64,000 bases of DNA. Origin: Zizania palustris (lineage: Eukaryota > Streptophyta > Magnoliopsida > Poales > Poaceae). Below the pieces are notes generated by a model. That model was not told where the DNA came from. It saw only the letters and a program-made list of their open reading frames with translations, and ran no database searches. Position numbers and translations under genes: made by a program. The stretch is taken from NCBI GenBank assembly GCA_019279435.1, contig JAAALK010000284.1:18853294-18917293 (forward strand), in the 5' to 3' direction. Positions 24,301 to 36,110 of this stretch are shown here, one piece after another; position 1 is the first letter of the stretch, and every line of letters begins with the position of its first letter.

Positions 24301-24492
24301 ATGGCTTTATTTCCTTTATTCAGCCCGACAAAAACATATATGCTTGCAATTGTGATTTTTTGGCTTGTTTATGGAATGTCGTGTTTATTTTTCATACCGG
24401 AAGACTACGACGCCGTCGAGGATCTGAAGTTTTACCCCGAGGTTCCACCTTCACCGTTCGCTGATCAAGACAAGTCACAAACCCCATGTTGA
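24301..24492 (+). other. Small open frame inside the A-family LTR
   Basis: It is 63 codons from ATG 24301 to TGA. The N-terminal part is hydrophobic and the C-terminal part contains EDYDAVEDLKFYPEVPPSP. The A2 LTR fragment has a related reading (EDYDAVEEPKYFPEVPPS) on the minus strand at about 39440-39540, with several differences at third codon positions. The 5' LTR of A has lost the segment. It may be a translated leader peptide, or only sequence conserved for another reason. Confidence 0.35.
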
Positions 24493-25770
24493 TCATAATT
24501 GAGCCCAGTTTTTCATAATTACCGCTATAACACATAGGAATTAAATATTGCATTAGTTTAACCACAAGCCCTAAATTATATTTATTAGATCCCCGTCCTT
24601 GTTGTGTACACCCAAGCCATGCTTATTGAGCCTAAACTCCTTGTCACTTTTTAACTACTATATTAGTTAGTATCTAATGTATCGACATAACTACTATAGG
24701 ATAAAAGAACGAGTCGTAGATAGTTGGATTTTGCTATATAATTTCCCCGTTATTCTCGTCTCTAGATTTCTGTTGGAGTTGGCTATCTTATAAGTATGGT
24801 GGGTTCCGGGTGCAAGCTAGGGAATTGGTTGGTCGCACCCGGGGCACTATAAGGACCGGTCTGCGGGATCTATTGCAAAACAAACTCGTACTAACCACAA
24901 GTTTAGTGGGTAAGTCCTAACTGGAGGTATGGAACGTACCAACTTGAAGCACCATAGTGGAGGGGGCAAGTGGCAACCTGCGGGTGGCTTGTACCGATGT
25001 GGCTCAAGGGGGGTACAGTGTTGGCCCGACGCGTCGGGGCACCGTATGAAACCTATAAGAGGGTGTAATCGAATTGATGTGTTCCATGCTAAAGGTTTTA
25101 GCACGAGTTCCTGTGACTTGAGTCATTTGACACACTGCGGTGTGCGGGAATGAGTGCCTTGTGGGTACAGTAGTACGTCTTTGATCAGAGTACAATCTTT
25201 TCGAAAAGCCATGCCCATGGTCAAGGGCGGATTGGGCAATGTTCACCACAGTTAGTTTATTTCTGTTCGAATGAATGTGTGAGTCATGGAATGTAAGGAC
25301 TATTGAGCGAGGGCGGGTTGACTGTACCCCTCGAGTTAGAAGATGCTGCATTACACATGTTTACAATTCTGTAGTAATAACTTGACTTCATTAAACACTT
25401 ACAACTGTACTTTTCCGCAAACATGAGCCACTACCTTCCTTGTTATTACCTTGCATTATAATTGCATTCAGTGTCTTGCTGAGTACGATTGTACTCACCC
25501 CCGTTGACTTACACCTCCAGAGGCCGTCTACTATGAGGAGGATGAAGGTCTGGAGTAGCGACCCAGTCAAGGCACGAGACTGGAAGGAGATGTTCATCTA
25601 GAGGATTTATTTTATTAGTTTCTCTTTGATTTAACTCTTTTTTGAATAATATGGTCTACGAACCATGATTGATTGGCGTACTATACGCGGTCGTGTGATG
25701 AACGCCTTGTTTTATTGATTTTCTATGGAATTTCAATAAAGTCCAAGTTTTATTAAATCTGGGCGTTACA

Positions 25771-27465
25771 TACTTGCCCCCTCCAAATGGTGCCTCAAAT
25801 TCAAATCAATGGCTTTCTCCCAATACCCAACACACCTCAATAGATAATCTACAGAAGCAAACAACTCTAAAACGCTAAAATAATCTAGCCTAAAAACGAC
25901 CAGTGTCCTAAACGAAAAGACACCAACAAAGTGTTTCAAGGCAGATCAACATGAAATTCAACTCACAGGAATTTCAACAGACTAAACCACTATAGATGAA
26001 AGATTTTGCATACAGATGAAACATGCACTAATAATACGGAAACATATCTATGGCCAACCTAGTGCAATCTAAAATAAAGTCCTTACAACAACTAAATCTC
26101 TTTAGAAATTAAATGCTAGTGCAAGCAGGTCGAGGAGGAAGTTTACTATTCGAAAGTTGTCTCCTGTTTAGTACTTGCCGAAGCCTATGCCTTTAGCCAT
26201 CAAAGTCTGCTTCAGCCAAGCAGCAGCGAAGCCTGAGATTCTACTCGCTGAAGCCTGCTGCGTGCCATTGCACCCAATAGCTTCCATCGAAGCTATGTAT
26301 GCTGCTTCACAGGGCCTCCCCAGCGAAGCGTCGCCGAAGCTCACAAGGAAACCAACCCAGTGCCACGTACTAGCAGTCAGAACCTGTCTCCACATTGGCC
26401 CCCACGTCTCGTCCTTCGGCGCCAGGAGCCACACGTTGCCTCACAGCAGCGGCCGAAGCCAAGCACCGCAGAGACCTTGAGCGAAGCCTGCTGAAAACCG
26501 CAGTGACCTTCCTCCTCGCAAGCTTTGCCTGGATGTGACAACACCTTGACCGGCTGACGTGCAGGAGACCCAGCGCCGCCTCGAGCCACGCTTTGAGGAC
26601 AGCCACACGTTGGCTGACGAAATGCCGCCAATTGCTGCCTATGATGTGACCCAGCAGCGCCGAGCACTGGTCAAGAAGAAAAACAATCACAACATATGCG
26701 GATCAGAAATCGAGGCAGATGTCGTGTGATGCGTCGACTGCTACACTACCAAGGACTCGCATGCCGATCTGGTATGAAACGATAGCCATGGAAGAGCACA
26801 ACACTCTAGGATAAAAAAACAGGGCGGTGAAGATTTTGGCGGTGATGACGAAGAGCAAAAATAGTGGCGGCGCACAAAGAGGAAGAAGAAAAAATGAACT
26901 CTGATTTTCAGATTAAAGTGAGTTAACCCTAACCCTAGGGATTGGGGCCTATTTATAGGCAGCCCAATAAATGGAAAAAGACAGATTTACCCCTAGGATA
27001 GTTTACACAGACGCAAAAATAAACTGAAAAGACCAACATGCCCTTAGGATTTTTACAGACTCGACTAACACACTGTGGGCCTAAAAAGCAAAATGGTAAA
27101 ATCCTAAACGCTGATAACTTGTCCTGATTCGGAGCTTTCGTAGCAGCTACGGCTTCACTTCAGGATGGCTTGATCATAGATCAGCGGTCTAGATTGGGCA
27201 TAGGTTTTGCACCGAAACTGTACAAAGCATCCACTGTCTTCGCACCGGGTACCCGGATTGGGCCGACCCGATTCCGCGGCTCCCTCAGCCCGACAATCGC
27301 TCGCGGTCGTGTACCGAATCAATCCTAGTCAACAGACCAGTGGATCCCCTGCAGCTCCTAGCCCATGTACTCAGATTGGGTCGGCCCGACTCCACGACCC
27401 CTCTGCCCGGCAGTCGCTCGCCGCCCATGTACTTGAGTCACACGCGGCCCAGTCACGCCAGAATT
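25771..27465 (-). repeat. 3' LTR of D, truncated at both ends
   Basis: It matches 34310-36000. Next to element A (25771-25800) the expected TGTAGGACCG start is absent, consistent with A having inserted here. At the other side similarity stops after GCGGCCCAGTCACGCCAG near 27465. Confidence 0.8.
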
Positions 27466-28689
27466 ATCAAAACAATATCCAAACGAGTGCAATCTCAGAA
27501 TTATCAAAAAGGATATCCAAAGAGTAAAGGCAAAAGAGACTAAAACTCCCCCTAAAACAAATCCCAGAGAAAGCCAAAACTCCCCCTAAACTCTTCTAAA
27601 GGATCAAGTAACCCAAAATTTCTCCCCCTTGTTGACATTTGGACTCATCAAGTGAGACTAAATGCACTCAAAAGAGACACAAACTCAAACTCCCCCTGAA
27701 ATGCAACTCCCCCTCAAAATATGCAATGAATTCAACTAGGGTGCAAGTGGAGTGTAAAAAGCATGCTTCTCAGATATGATTGACTGCAATGACACCATCT
27801 AGCAAGTATAGCGAAAGACATATTGTCTAAGACACATGGCATGATCAGTGCAACAGATGATATCCAAAGAAAAGTCATTAGCACACATTTTTAGTTTTTT
27901 GCAAATAAAAGCATCACCACCTTTTCTAGGTGATAAGCAAGGTAAAACATGAGATGCAAAGGCTAGCTGATATCTACCAAGATAAGCATTGTCCATAACA
28001 AAGAGCTTCAGCAAAATTATTATCTTTTAATTTTCAGCCTTTTTCTTTTCCTTTTTCATTTGTGCCATGGGTTATTTGCATGTCAACCTTATGCTAACCG
28101 ACCAAGTCAAGCCTAGACCAGAACTGGACCATCAGAAGCTTAAGACATTGGTCTTGGCATACATTATAGTGTCCTAGTTCATACCAAAGTGCTATGATAA
28201 GCAGTCCAAAACAATGCAATGCGACAGAGCAACCCACCTAGATCTTTTCAATTTAGCATAAAAGGCATGGATTTTTTATTTTTCTGATTTTTTATCATTT
28301 TTATAGCATATTTTCCATGTTAAAGCATATATTTGTCCAAGTTGCATATCTGCATCTAAGTAAGGAACTAGCTACCAGGCATGTAAGAGATAGCAAAAGC
28401 ATTCCACCTACACATGCTAGTTACCAGTTACCAGAAGCAATGGTGATTATTTTTCAATTTAAAGCATAAAAGCCATGCATATGACTGATATCAGACATAT
28501 CACGTGAACTGAGGCAAAGCATGATCATCGATAGGTATTCAAAAGCGTATACTAGCTAGAATAAGTAAGCAATTCAATCATATAGCAGAAGGAAGCTCAA
28601 AGTGTGATATATGAATGTGCATGGTATGAGCTTACACAAAAAGACTCAAGAAAAGAGTAAAGAATAAAGAAAAACAGACTCAAAGTATC
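27466..28689 (-). other. 3' non-coding spacer of D
   Basis: This is A/T-rich spacer homologous to 49839-51161 of E. Purine-run repeats on the minus strand occur near 27546, 27578, 27629, 27692 and 27707. I see no gene. Confidence 0.75.
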
Positions 28690-31447
28690 CTAAAAAGGAT
28701 ACACAATTCCCAAATACCCTCGCAAACGCTCAAAAGTAGACTAATCTAGGGGTTTGGTGAAAATGTCAGCTAACTGATGATGGGTATCAACATGAACAAG
28801 GTCAATGACACCTTTCTCATATTGATCCCTCAGAAAGTGAAAGCGCACATCAATATGTTTGGTTTTTGAATGGAGACATGGGTTTTTCCCTACATTAATC
28901 GCGCTGGTGTTATCACAAAACAAAGGTACTCTAGTAGGGAAGAACAACCCCAAATCTCTCAAAGTAGAAATCATACAAACCAACTGTGAGCAGTAGCTAG
29001 CAGCAGCTACCTACTCAGCCTCTATGGTAGAAAGGGCAACTCTAGATTGTTTTCGAGAAGATCAAGAAACAAGCGAAAAATAGAGAAACTAGCAAGTACC
29101 GGAAGTCGACTTGCGATCCAGCCAACACCCACCAAAATCAGCGTCGGAAAAGCCAGATAACTCAAGAGACGATGATGCTGAATAGTAAGGCCAAGATCAA
29201 GCGTATAGGTTAGGTACCTAAAATGCACTTGACAGCCTGCCGATGAGATGCGCGTGGTGAAGACTGGAAGCACGCGCACAGTCCCACGGTAAACTAAATG
29301 TCTAGTCTCGTAGCCATCAGATACAACAGCGATCCGATCATCCCTCGATACTCTCTCTCTCATTGACATTGATGTCGCTCTCGTCCTTGTCCAAGCCCCC
29401 ATATGTACTCATTGGGTCATCTGAGGCTTTAGCTCTCCACTGAAGTCAAACTTCTTTAGCATGTCCCGCGTGTACTTGTTTTGGTGGATGAAGATGTCGT
29501 TCTTGTTCTGCTTGATCTGGAGACCTAAGAAGTACTTGAGCTCACCCATGAGGCTCATCTCACCCTCTTTCTAGCAAAAGCCCTAGGCAACTAATCGAGC
29601 TTTGTTGCGCACCACAACCCCATCTTCACCTTGCTTGTTCTTAAACACCCACTTGGTGCCTATGGGGTTGCATCTAAGTGGCAGCTCAACTAGTGTCCAA
29701 ACCCAATTATGAACAAAGTTCTCAAGCTCTTCTTGCATGGCGTTATCCAATTTGCATCAGAAAGAGCATGAGAAACATCTCTAGGCTCAAAAGTGGCAAC
29801 AAACGCAGACTTAGCAAAAACAGCGAATGAGCCAACATGAGAACGCAAGGATCTTGAAGAGAGATCACCGATGATGAGTTCTGAGGTATGATCACGCTGA
29901 ACTGCTCGGGATCCTAGGTGATCAGATGTCACCTCACTGGAGTTAGCAGCTGGCACCTCTGGACTCGATTGAGGGGGCTCGATCGAAGTGGGAGAAGTGA
30001 TTAGAGGTCTGCCCTCGTCATCAATCGAAGTCTTAGAAGGTGTGGGGTCTGCAGGCTATGCAGAGGGCCCACCCTCATCAACAGTAGGAGTGTCATCATC
30101 TTCCTCGACGATGGACTCTCCAAGCTCATCATCTCCAGAAAGCTCAAAAGAAGGAGTAAGTGAAAGCATGGACTCATCGAAAGAAACCTCGTAAGTCTTG
30201 ACAAGCTGCTGGGAGTCGAGGTTCCAAACACGAGAGCCTCGAGAATGCAAAGCGTAACCAAGGAAGACTCCATCCTAGCAACAAGACTCAACCTTGTCCA
30301 AATGCTCTCCCTTCTTGAGCACAAAGCACTTACAGCCAAACGCTCGCAAGTGACTCACCTTGTGTTGTCTGCCAAACCGCAACTCATATGAAGTCTTACT
30401 TAAGTAATCTCTAAGAAAAATACAGTTGGCTAGATAGCAAGTTGTGTTCATGGCTTCAGCCCAAAAGCGCCTAGGAGTCCTATGCTCATCGAGCATCGTC
30501 CTGGCCATCTCGACCAACGTGCGGTTCTTTCGTTCCACAACGCCGTTCTGTGGGGGAGTGTAAGGAGCAGAAAACTGGTGCTCAAGACCCTGATAACTAT
30601 AGAAGTGACGAACTAAGAGTTCTTGAACTCAGAGCCATTATCAGAGTGAATTGCCCACATCCGACCATTGTTATCATTCTTCAGCTTCAAGATCAGATCA
30701 TGAACAAACTGGAAAGCCTCATCCTTAGAATCCAAAAAGAAACCCACAAGAATCAAGAAAAGTCATCAACTATCACAAGGGGCGTACTACTTCCCACCGA
30801 CTGAACATACCGAGCTGGACCAACAGTAACAATGTGTAACAGCTCTCCCGGGTATGAAGTCATCACCTGAGTCACAGGTGCGTGAGAAGCGGCAACCATT
30901 TTACCATGATGATAGGGATGACAAACTAGATCCTTCTCCATCTTAAGCTTGGGCAATCCTTGGATGAGATCCATAGAACTCAATCTGACTAGCAGATCAA
31001 AGCTCAAATGACCTAACCTCCTATGCCACCTCCAGAGCTCAGAAGAGGATCTAGCAATCAAACAGCGAGAAGGACCAAAAGAACTAGAGAAATCAATCCG
31101 AAAACCTTACCAAAGGGTAAGATCTGGCAAACCAAAGATCCTCTAGAATCAACAACAGAAGACATGCCCTTCTTAAAACGAACCTCTAAGCCATCCTCAA
31201 GAAGTTGCGAAACAGAGACCAAATTAAAACTCAAGTTTCCAACCAAAGCAACATTCTTCAAAGAGAATGCTCAGAGATTCAATTGAACCAATCCCATGTA
31301 CATTCCCTTGACCACTGTTCCTGAAAGTGATGTACTCCTTGGAGCTCGGGGAAGTGAGGCTGGAGAACCATTTGTGATGTCCCGTCATGTGGCGAGAGCA
31401 TCCTAAATCCATCATCCATACATCCTCTAGGCCTCGATCCTACAATA
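28690..31447 (-). pseudogene. pol of D, with most of RT deleted
   Basis: It reads downwards. The protease motif is MMDLGCSRHMTG, with the catalytic Ser of Asp-Ser-Gly changed to Leu. Pre-integrase (LWRWHRRLGHLSFDLLVRL) and the integrase end (MERKNRTLVEMARTMLDEH) follow, with frame changes between 30550 and 30800. After the linker, the RT start (NKQGEDGVVVRNKARL region near 29590-29640) jumps straight to sequence equivalent to 48960 of E. About 430 bp, including the catalytic YVDD, is missing. RNase H follows in pieces (29402 down to 28741) with FCDNTSAINV and ADIFTKPLD. A TAG replaces the CAG that E has after KPLD, and the family stop is at 28690-28692. Nothing here could encode an active polymerase. 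Confidence 0.87.
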
Positions 31448-34212
31448 TCAATGGTCATAAGGGGGAGAAAATGGTCCGACACTAGGTTTAGCAAAGGAGC
31501 TAAACCAGTAGTCGAGCCATCTGCTCAAAAGAAGGAAAGCAGAAAGAATCATAAGTGTCTGGACCAAAACGCGGCTCAAATCGCGGTCCTCTATTCTGCC
31601 TAAAGTCTCGGCCACGAGGTCCAAAGTCGTATCCAAAATGACCTGGAGCTCCGCCGGAGCGAAAACCACCCACCGGAGCACGGGCACGAAAGTCGTCTCC
31701 TCTACCACCACCTACACGACCCGCCCTGGCCTCTAGCCTCTCTCCACGTCAAGGGACTCTCTATCTACCACCCTGCTAGTAGAACTGCTCCTTCCCACCT
31801 CAAGCTCTCTCTGCTCTCTTAACCCGCTTCCTCCTAAAGCAAAACTCCTCAAGATGTCCATCTCTCTGATAGAACTCACAGTGATAAGTAGTCTTCTTGG
31901 GACGTGGTTGAGGCTTGGGGTTCTTGGGCTTGGTGGTGTTGGGTGTAGACTCTTTGGTGTGAGAGGGTCCAAGTAAAGAGTCAAGAGAAGTATGGAGTCA
32001 AGAGAAGTATGGAGATACTTGGGTTTTGGGATCCAGATAGGCTTCTTGGGTGGAGCTTTAGGTTGTTCTTGGAGCACTTCATCCTTGGGCTGACAGGCCT
32101 GAAAAGACTCAATGGAGTGAGTCTTGGGATATCTCTGCTCTGGAGTCATCTTACTCCACTCCACTGCATGACTCAAGGCACTCTCAAAGTCAGCCTTGGT
32201 GTAGGTGTAACCTACCCCAAACCCATCTTGCCTCTTGAACTGTTGGATCATCATGCCGAGCTGCGACTCTCTGGCACTCACCCAACTCAAGATCTGACGG
32301 AGGTAAGAGTTCTCATTCTGAGCATCAGCTCGCTCCTCTCAAGGAAGCTAGTACCTCCATCTGAGACAAGCATATCTCACACTCTATATCAACTTGGATA
32401 GACTTCTAAGCTTTTAGCTTGATTAGTTCCAATCTCAGGGACAAGAAGTTCTCACAAACAGTGGGTGGAACTGACAGTGTCTCAAGCTCAAGCTTAGTCT
32501 GCTCCAGCTTAGCTCTGACTCTCGCTAACTCACCCAACTGCTCATCACTCTTGGCTCTCATCTCAGCTAAACAGCTAAATGGGATGGACAGTCCACATAG
32601 GGCACGACGACAGTGGGATGAGCATCTTTTTGCTCCAACTGAGTGCTCTCAAGCTCAGTGGCCAAAGTGTCTCTCTCATCTACCCTCTCTGTGTACCTAG
32701 ACTTCAGAGTCGTCAGGTCACACAATAGCACCTCGCAGTTAGGGCACTCACTGCTACCATCCAAGAAAGGAGGAGAAGATAGACTCTCAATCTTGCCATT
32801 GGCAATGGCAAGCTCACTCTCAAGCTCATTTATCCTCTTCTTAGCCCCTCTAAGTAGTTTCTCCCGATATCTCAACTCCTGACGTTTCTCTTCAAGAATT
32901 CAATGACTTCTGTTCATAGGAGGATACCTTTTCATCGTTGTCATCATCGGAGTTGTCGGGGGAGCCCTTCTCTTCCTTATCCCCAAGAGTCATTGAGCAG
33001 ATGCTCTTGAGGGATCTTCAGCTGTGATGCGAGCGACTCTTTGGCTTGTCCCCGAAGGCCATGAAGCAGAGGCCCGCCAGATCATCCTTGTCCTTCCCCT
33101 TCTTGATCACGATCTCCTCATCGCTTGAGCTCAATAAAGAGGAAGAAGATGATGATCTCTTGGAGTAGCTTCTCTCCATCTCGGCAAAGAAGGCCTTGTC
33201 TCGCTTCTTGTTCTCATGCCGATAGTCCTTCAGGGCCTTTCGGAAGAACTTGGTTTTTGGCTTGCCCTTTAGGAAGGTGGAGCTATCGTGGTGCTTGAAT
33301 GAGTCATAGGAGCCACCGTCGGTGCCTTTCTTGTGACTGTTCACTTGGGGCAGTCGGCGATGAAGTGACCTGGATCACCACACTCAAAGCATCTAGATTT
33401 TGTGCCGTGTCCTTTTGAACATTCATTTATCATAGACACGACACACCCGATTGTTAAAAAGACACAGATCATCATCTCCTAATGAATCAAGATGGTCCTC
33501 GGTGATAGACATCAAAGAGAACGCAACACAACTCAAAGAGGATGAGTCAGTAGAAGGTGTCGCAAGGGCCAGGGTTTTTGAGCCAGAACTAGTGAGATTT
33601 GATCTCAACTGGATATAAATGTCTGTGGCCTTGAGCTTACTGAAAAGCTCTGCGATTGTCAAGGTATCGTAAGAAGTGCTCTCAATGATAGAGGATACCT
33701 TGATCTCCCAAATCTTAGGGTCCAAGTTATGAAGAACCTTGAGCGCCTGCTCATGATCTGAGACCAGCTAAACTCCATCGGCCTTGTTGGCCCGATGCTT
33801 GTTGATGATCGATTGAAAACGACCAAACAAAGCTTCACAAATTCACCTGGCTTCTGTGGAAAATTTGCATATTCACGCCGGTAGGTCTGATAGAGTCGAG
33901 CCTTGACTTGGGATGTCCCCTCATGTTGTGCCTAGAGGGTAGCCCAAATCTCTCTAGAAGTGCTGAGATGGCTCACACGCTCAATCTTAGTGGGACATAG
34001 ACCAGAAAATAAAATGTTCACAACCTTGTTGTTTTGATGCTGGGCGATTAACTCGGGGGAAGTGCGCTCAGCAAATGGAAGCACAATAAAAGTGTCGTGA
34101 ACACAAACATCCCAATGTCTGAGCTTTGGCTCATGAGATAGGCTCTCATGCAAGTATTCCAGTAATTGTAGCGAAAAGCTTCAAGGGACGGGACCTTGCC
34201 AGAGAAAGTCAT
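31448..34212 (-). pseudogene. gag of D, broken
   Basis: The start ATG is at 34212-34210 and the order matches E gag. The capsid pieces include MDPKIWEIKVSSIIESTSYD (33725 down) and the acidic/serine-rich stretch at 33344-33018. Coiled coil follows near 32875-32567, then the segment from 32290 (SARESQLGMMIQQFKRQDGF) and the aromatic, arginine-rich tail ending at 31448. The region where E has a CCHC knuckle (near 33350-33420) is frameshifted. At least five frame changes separate the pieces. TAG at 31440-31442 lies in the pol frame just after the gag stop. Confidence 0.85.
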
Positions 34213-34262
34213 GATCACTACCTTAGGTTAGAACCGGTTAAGGTATGGAAAAACCATAACCA

Positions 34263-34275
34263 GGCTCTGATACCA
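34263..34275 (-). other. Primer binding site of D
   Basis: TGGTATCAGAGCC on the minus strand lies two bases from the 5' LTR end (...CGGTCCTACA) and is complementary to initiator-methionine tRNA. Confidence 0.92.
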
Positions 34276-34277
34276 CT

Positions 34278-36110
34278 TGTAGGACCGAGAGTAGCGACCA
34301 GAAGGGGGGTGAATGGACTCCTAAAAAATTCTTTCGAATCAATGGCCTTCTCCCAATACCCAACGCACCTCAACAGATAATCCACAGAAGAAAAAAACTC
34401 TAAAACGCTAAAAATAATCTAGCCTAAAAACAACCGGTGTCCTAAATGAAAAGACACCAACAAAGTGTTTCAAGGAAGATCAACAGGAAATTCAACTCAC
34501 AGGCATTTCAACAGACTAAACCACTGTAGATGAAAGATTTTGCATATAGATGAAACATGCACTAATAATACGGAAACATATCTATGGCCAAACCTAGTGC
34601 AATCTGAAATAAAGTCCTTACAACAACTAAATCTCTTCAGAAATTAAATGCTAGTGCACACAGGTCGAGGAGGAAGTTTACTGTTCGAAAGTTGTCTCAT
34701 GTTCACTACTTGCCGAGGCCTATGCTTGTAGCCATCGAAGCCTGCTTCAGTGAAGACACAGTGAAGCCGCAACGAAGCCTGAGCTTCTGCTTGCCGAAGC
34801 CTACTACGTTCCATTGCGCCTAGCAACTTCCGTCGAAGCTACGTACGCTGCTTCACAGGGCCTCCCCAGTGAAGCGTCGCCGAAGCTCACAAGGAAACCA
34901 ACCCAGTGCCACGTGCTAGCAGTCGGAGCCTGTCTCCACACAGGCCCCCACGTCTCGTCCTTCGGCGCCAGGAGCCACGCGTTGCCTCGTAGCAGCGGCC
35001 AAAGCCAAGCACCGCAGAGACCTTCAGCGAAGCCTGCTAAAAACCATAGTGACCTTCCTCCTCGCAAGCTTCACCTGGATGTGATAACACCCTGACCGGA
35101 TGACGCGTAGGAGACCCAGTGACGCCTCGAGCCACACTCCGAGGACAACCACACGCTGGCTGATGAAATCTTGCCAATTGCTGCCTATGATGTGACCCAG
35201 CAGCGCCGAGCACTGGTCAAGAAGAAAAACCAGTCACAACGCATGCAGATCATAAATCGAGGTAGATGTCACGTGATGCGCCGACTGCTACACCACCAAG
35301 GACTCGCATGCCGATCTGGTCTGAAACGATAGCCATGGAAGAGCACAACACTCTAGGATAAAAACAAGGCGGTGAAGATTTTGGCGGTGACGACGAAGAG
35401 CAAAAACAGTGGTGGCACACAAAGAGGAAGAAGAAAAAATGAACTCTGATTTTCAGATTAAAGTGAGTTAACCCTAACCTAGGGATGGGGCCTATTTATA
35501 GGTAGCCAAATAAATGGGAAAAGACAGATTTACCCTTAGGGTAGTTTACACAGATGCAAAAATAAATTGAAAAGACCAACATGCCCTTAGGATTTTTACA
35601 GACTCGACTAACACACTGTGGGCCTAAAAAGAAAAATGGTAAAATCCTAAACGCAGACAACTTGTCCTGATGCGGAGCTTTCGTAGCATCTACGGCTTCG
35701 CTTCAGGATGGATCGATCACAGATCGGCGGTCTGGATTGGGCATCGGTTTTGCACCGAAACCGACAAAGCATCCACCGTCTTTTCACCGAGTACCCGGAT
35801 TGGGCCGGCCCGATTCCGCGGTCCCTTAGCCCGGTAATCGCTCGCCGCCCGTGTACCTAAGTCAATCCCGGTCAACAGACCAGTGGATCTCCTGCCGCTC
35901 CTAGCCCATGTACTCGGATTGGGCCGACCTGACTCCGCGACCCCTCTGCCCGGCAGTCGCTCCCTGCCCATGTACCTGAGTCACATGCGGCCCAGACACG
36001 GCAGGTCTCATATCCTCTTCTCTTCTCTTCTCTTCTCACTTTGATGTCCGTTGACAATCACTCATCACTTCTGGAGCCATGAGGCCCATGATCTTCAACA
36101 TGGCTCCTCA
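34278..36110 (-). repeat. 5' LTR of D
   Basis: It is 1833 bp, and on the + strand starts TGTAGGACCGAGAGTAGCG and ends AACATGGCTCCTCA. Both ends match the E LTR family. The minus-strand TATAAATA is at 35494-35501. A short pyrimidine repeat (TCTTC)n lies at about 36014-36037. A pair of direct repeats around ACCCGGATTGGGCC-like sequence (35790-35990) corresponds to the 120 bp U3 repeat of E. Confidence 0.9.

Larger units (their letters stand above)
1..25770 (+). mobile_element. Gypsy LTR retrotransposon A (Del/Tekay chromovirus type), degraded, left end outside the window
   Basis: Domain order along the + strand is LTR, tRNA primer site, ORF0, gag, protease, reverse transcriptase, RNase H, integrase, chromodomain-like tail, polypurine tract, LTR. 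Integrase follows RT, as in Ty3/Gypsy elements. The terminal chromodomain-like segment and long LTR point to the Del/Tekay group. The LTRs differ at roughly one base in ten to twelve where I compared them, so the insertion is old. Coding is broken by stops and frameshifts. Two younger elements sit inside it: the C1/C2 nest in the protease region and B' in the 3' LTR. The left end lies before base 1, so the target-site duplication cannot be checked. Confidence 0.9.
19902..25770 (+). repeat. 3' LTR of element A, interrupted by B'
   Basis: The LTR pieces are 19902-19960 and 22619-25770, about 3.2 kb without the insert. It begins TGTAACATCACAAATTT and ends GGGCGTTACA. The GC-rich block 22840-23700 surrounds the promoter. 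Its long proline-rich open frames (for example 22899-23693) are base-composition artefacts of the LTR. The block is followed by an A/T-rich region and a region shared with the 5' LTR. Confidence 0.9.
25771..36110 (-). mobile_element. D: decayed Sirevirus (Maximus-type Copia), minus strand
   Basis: It is an older relative of E with LTR, primer site, gag, pol, spacer and second LTR in order on the minus strand. The LTRs are about 93 percent alike by eye. The 3' LTR lacks both ends: about 40 bp where element A abuts it and about 110 bp plus the polypurine tract at its internal side. Most of the RT core is deleted. The intact 5' end lies at 36110/36111 in an A-family LTR. ACGGA at 36111-36115 would be the target site, but its partner lies outside the window beyond A. 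Confidence 0.88.

Noticed and set aside
36014..36037. TCTTC short tandem repeat as a functional element
   Set aside because: Ordinary pyrimidine microsatellite within the D LTR.
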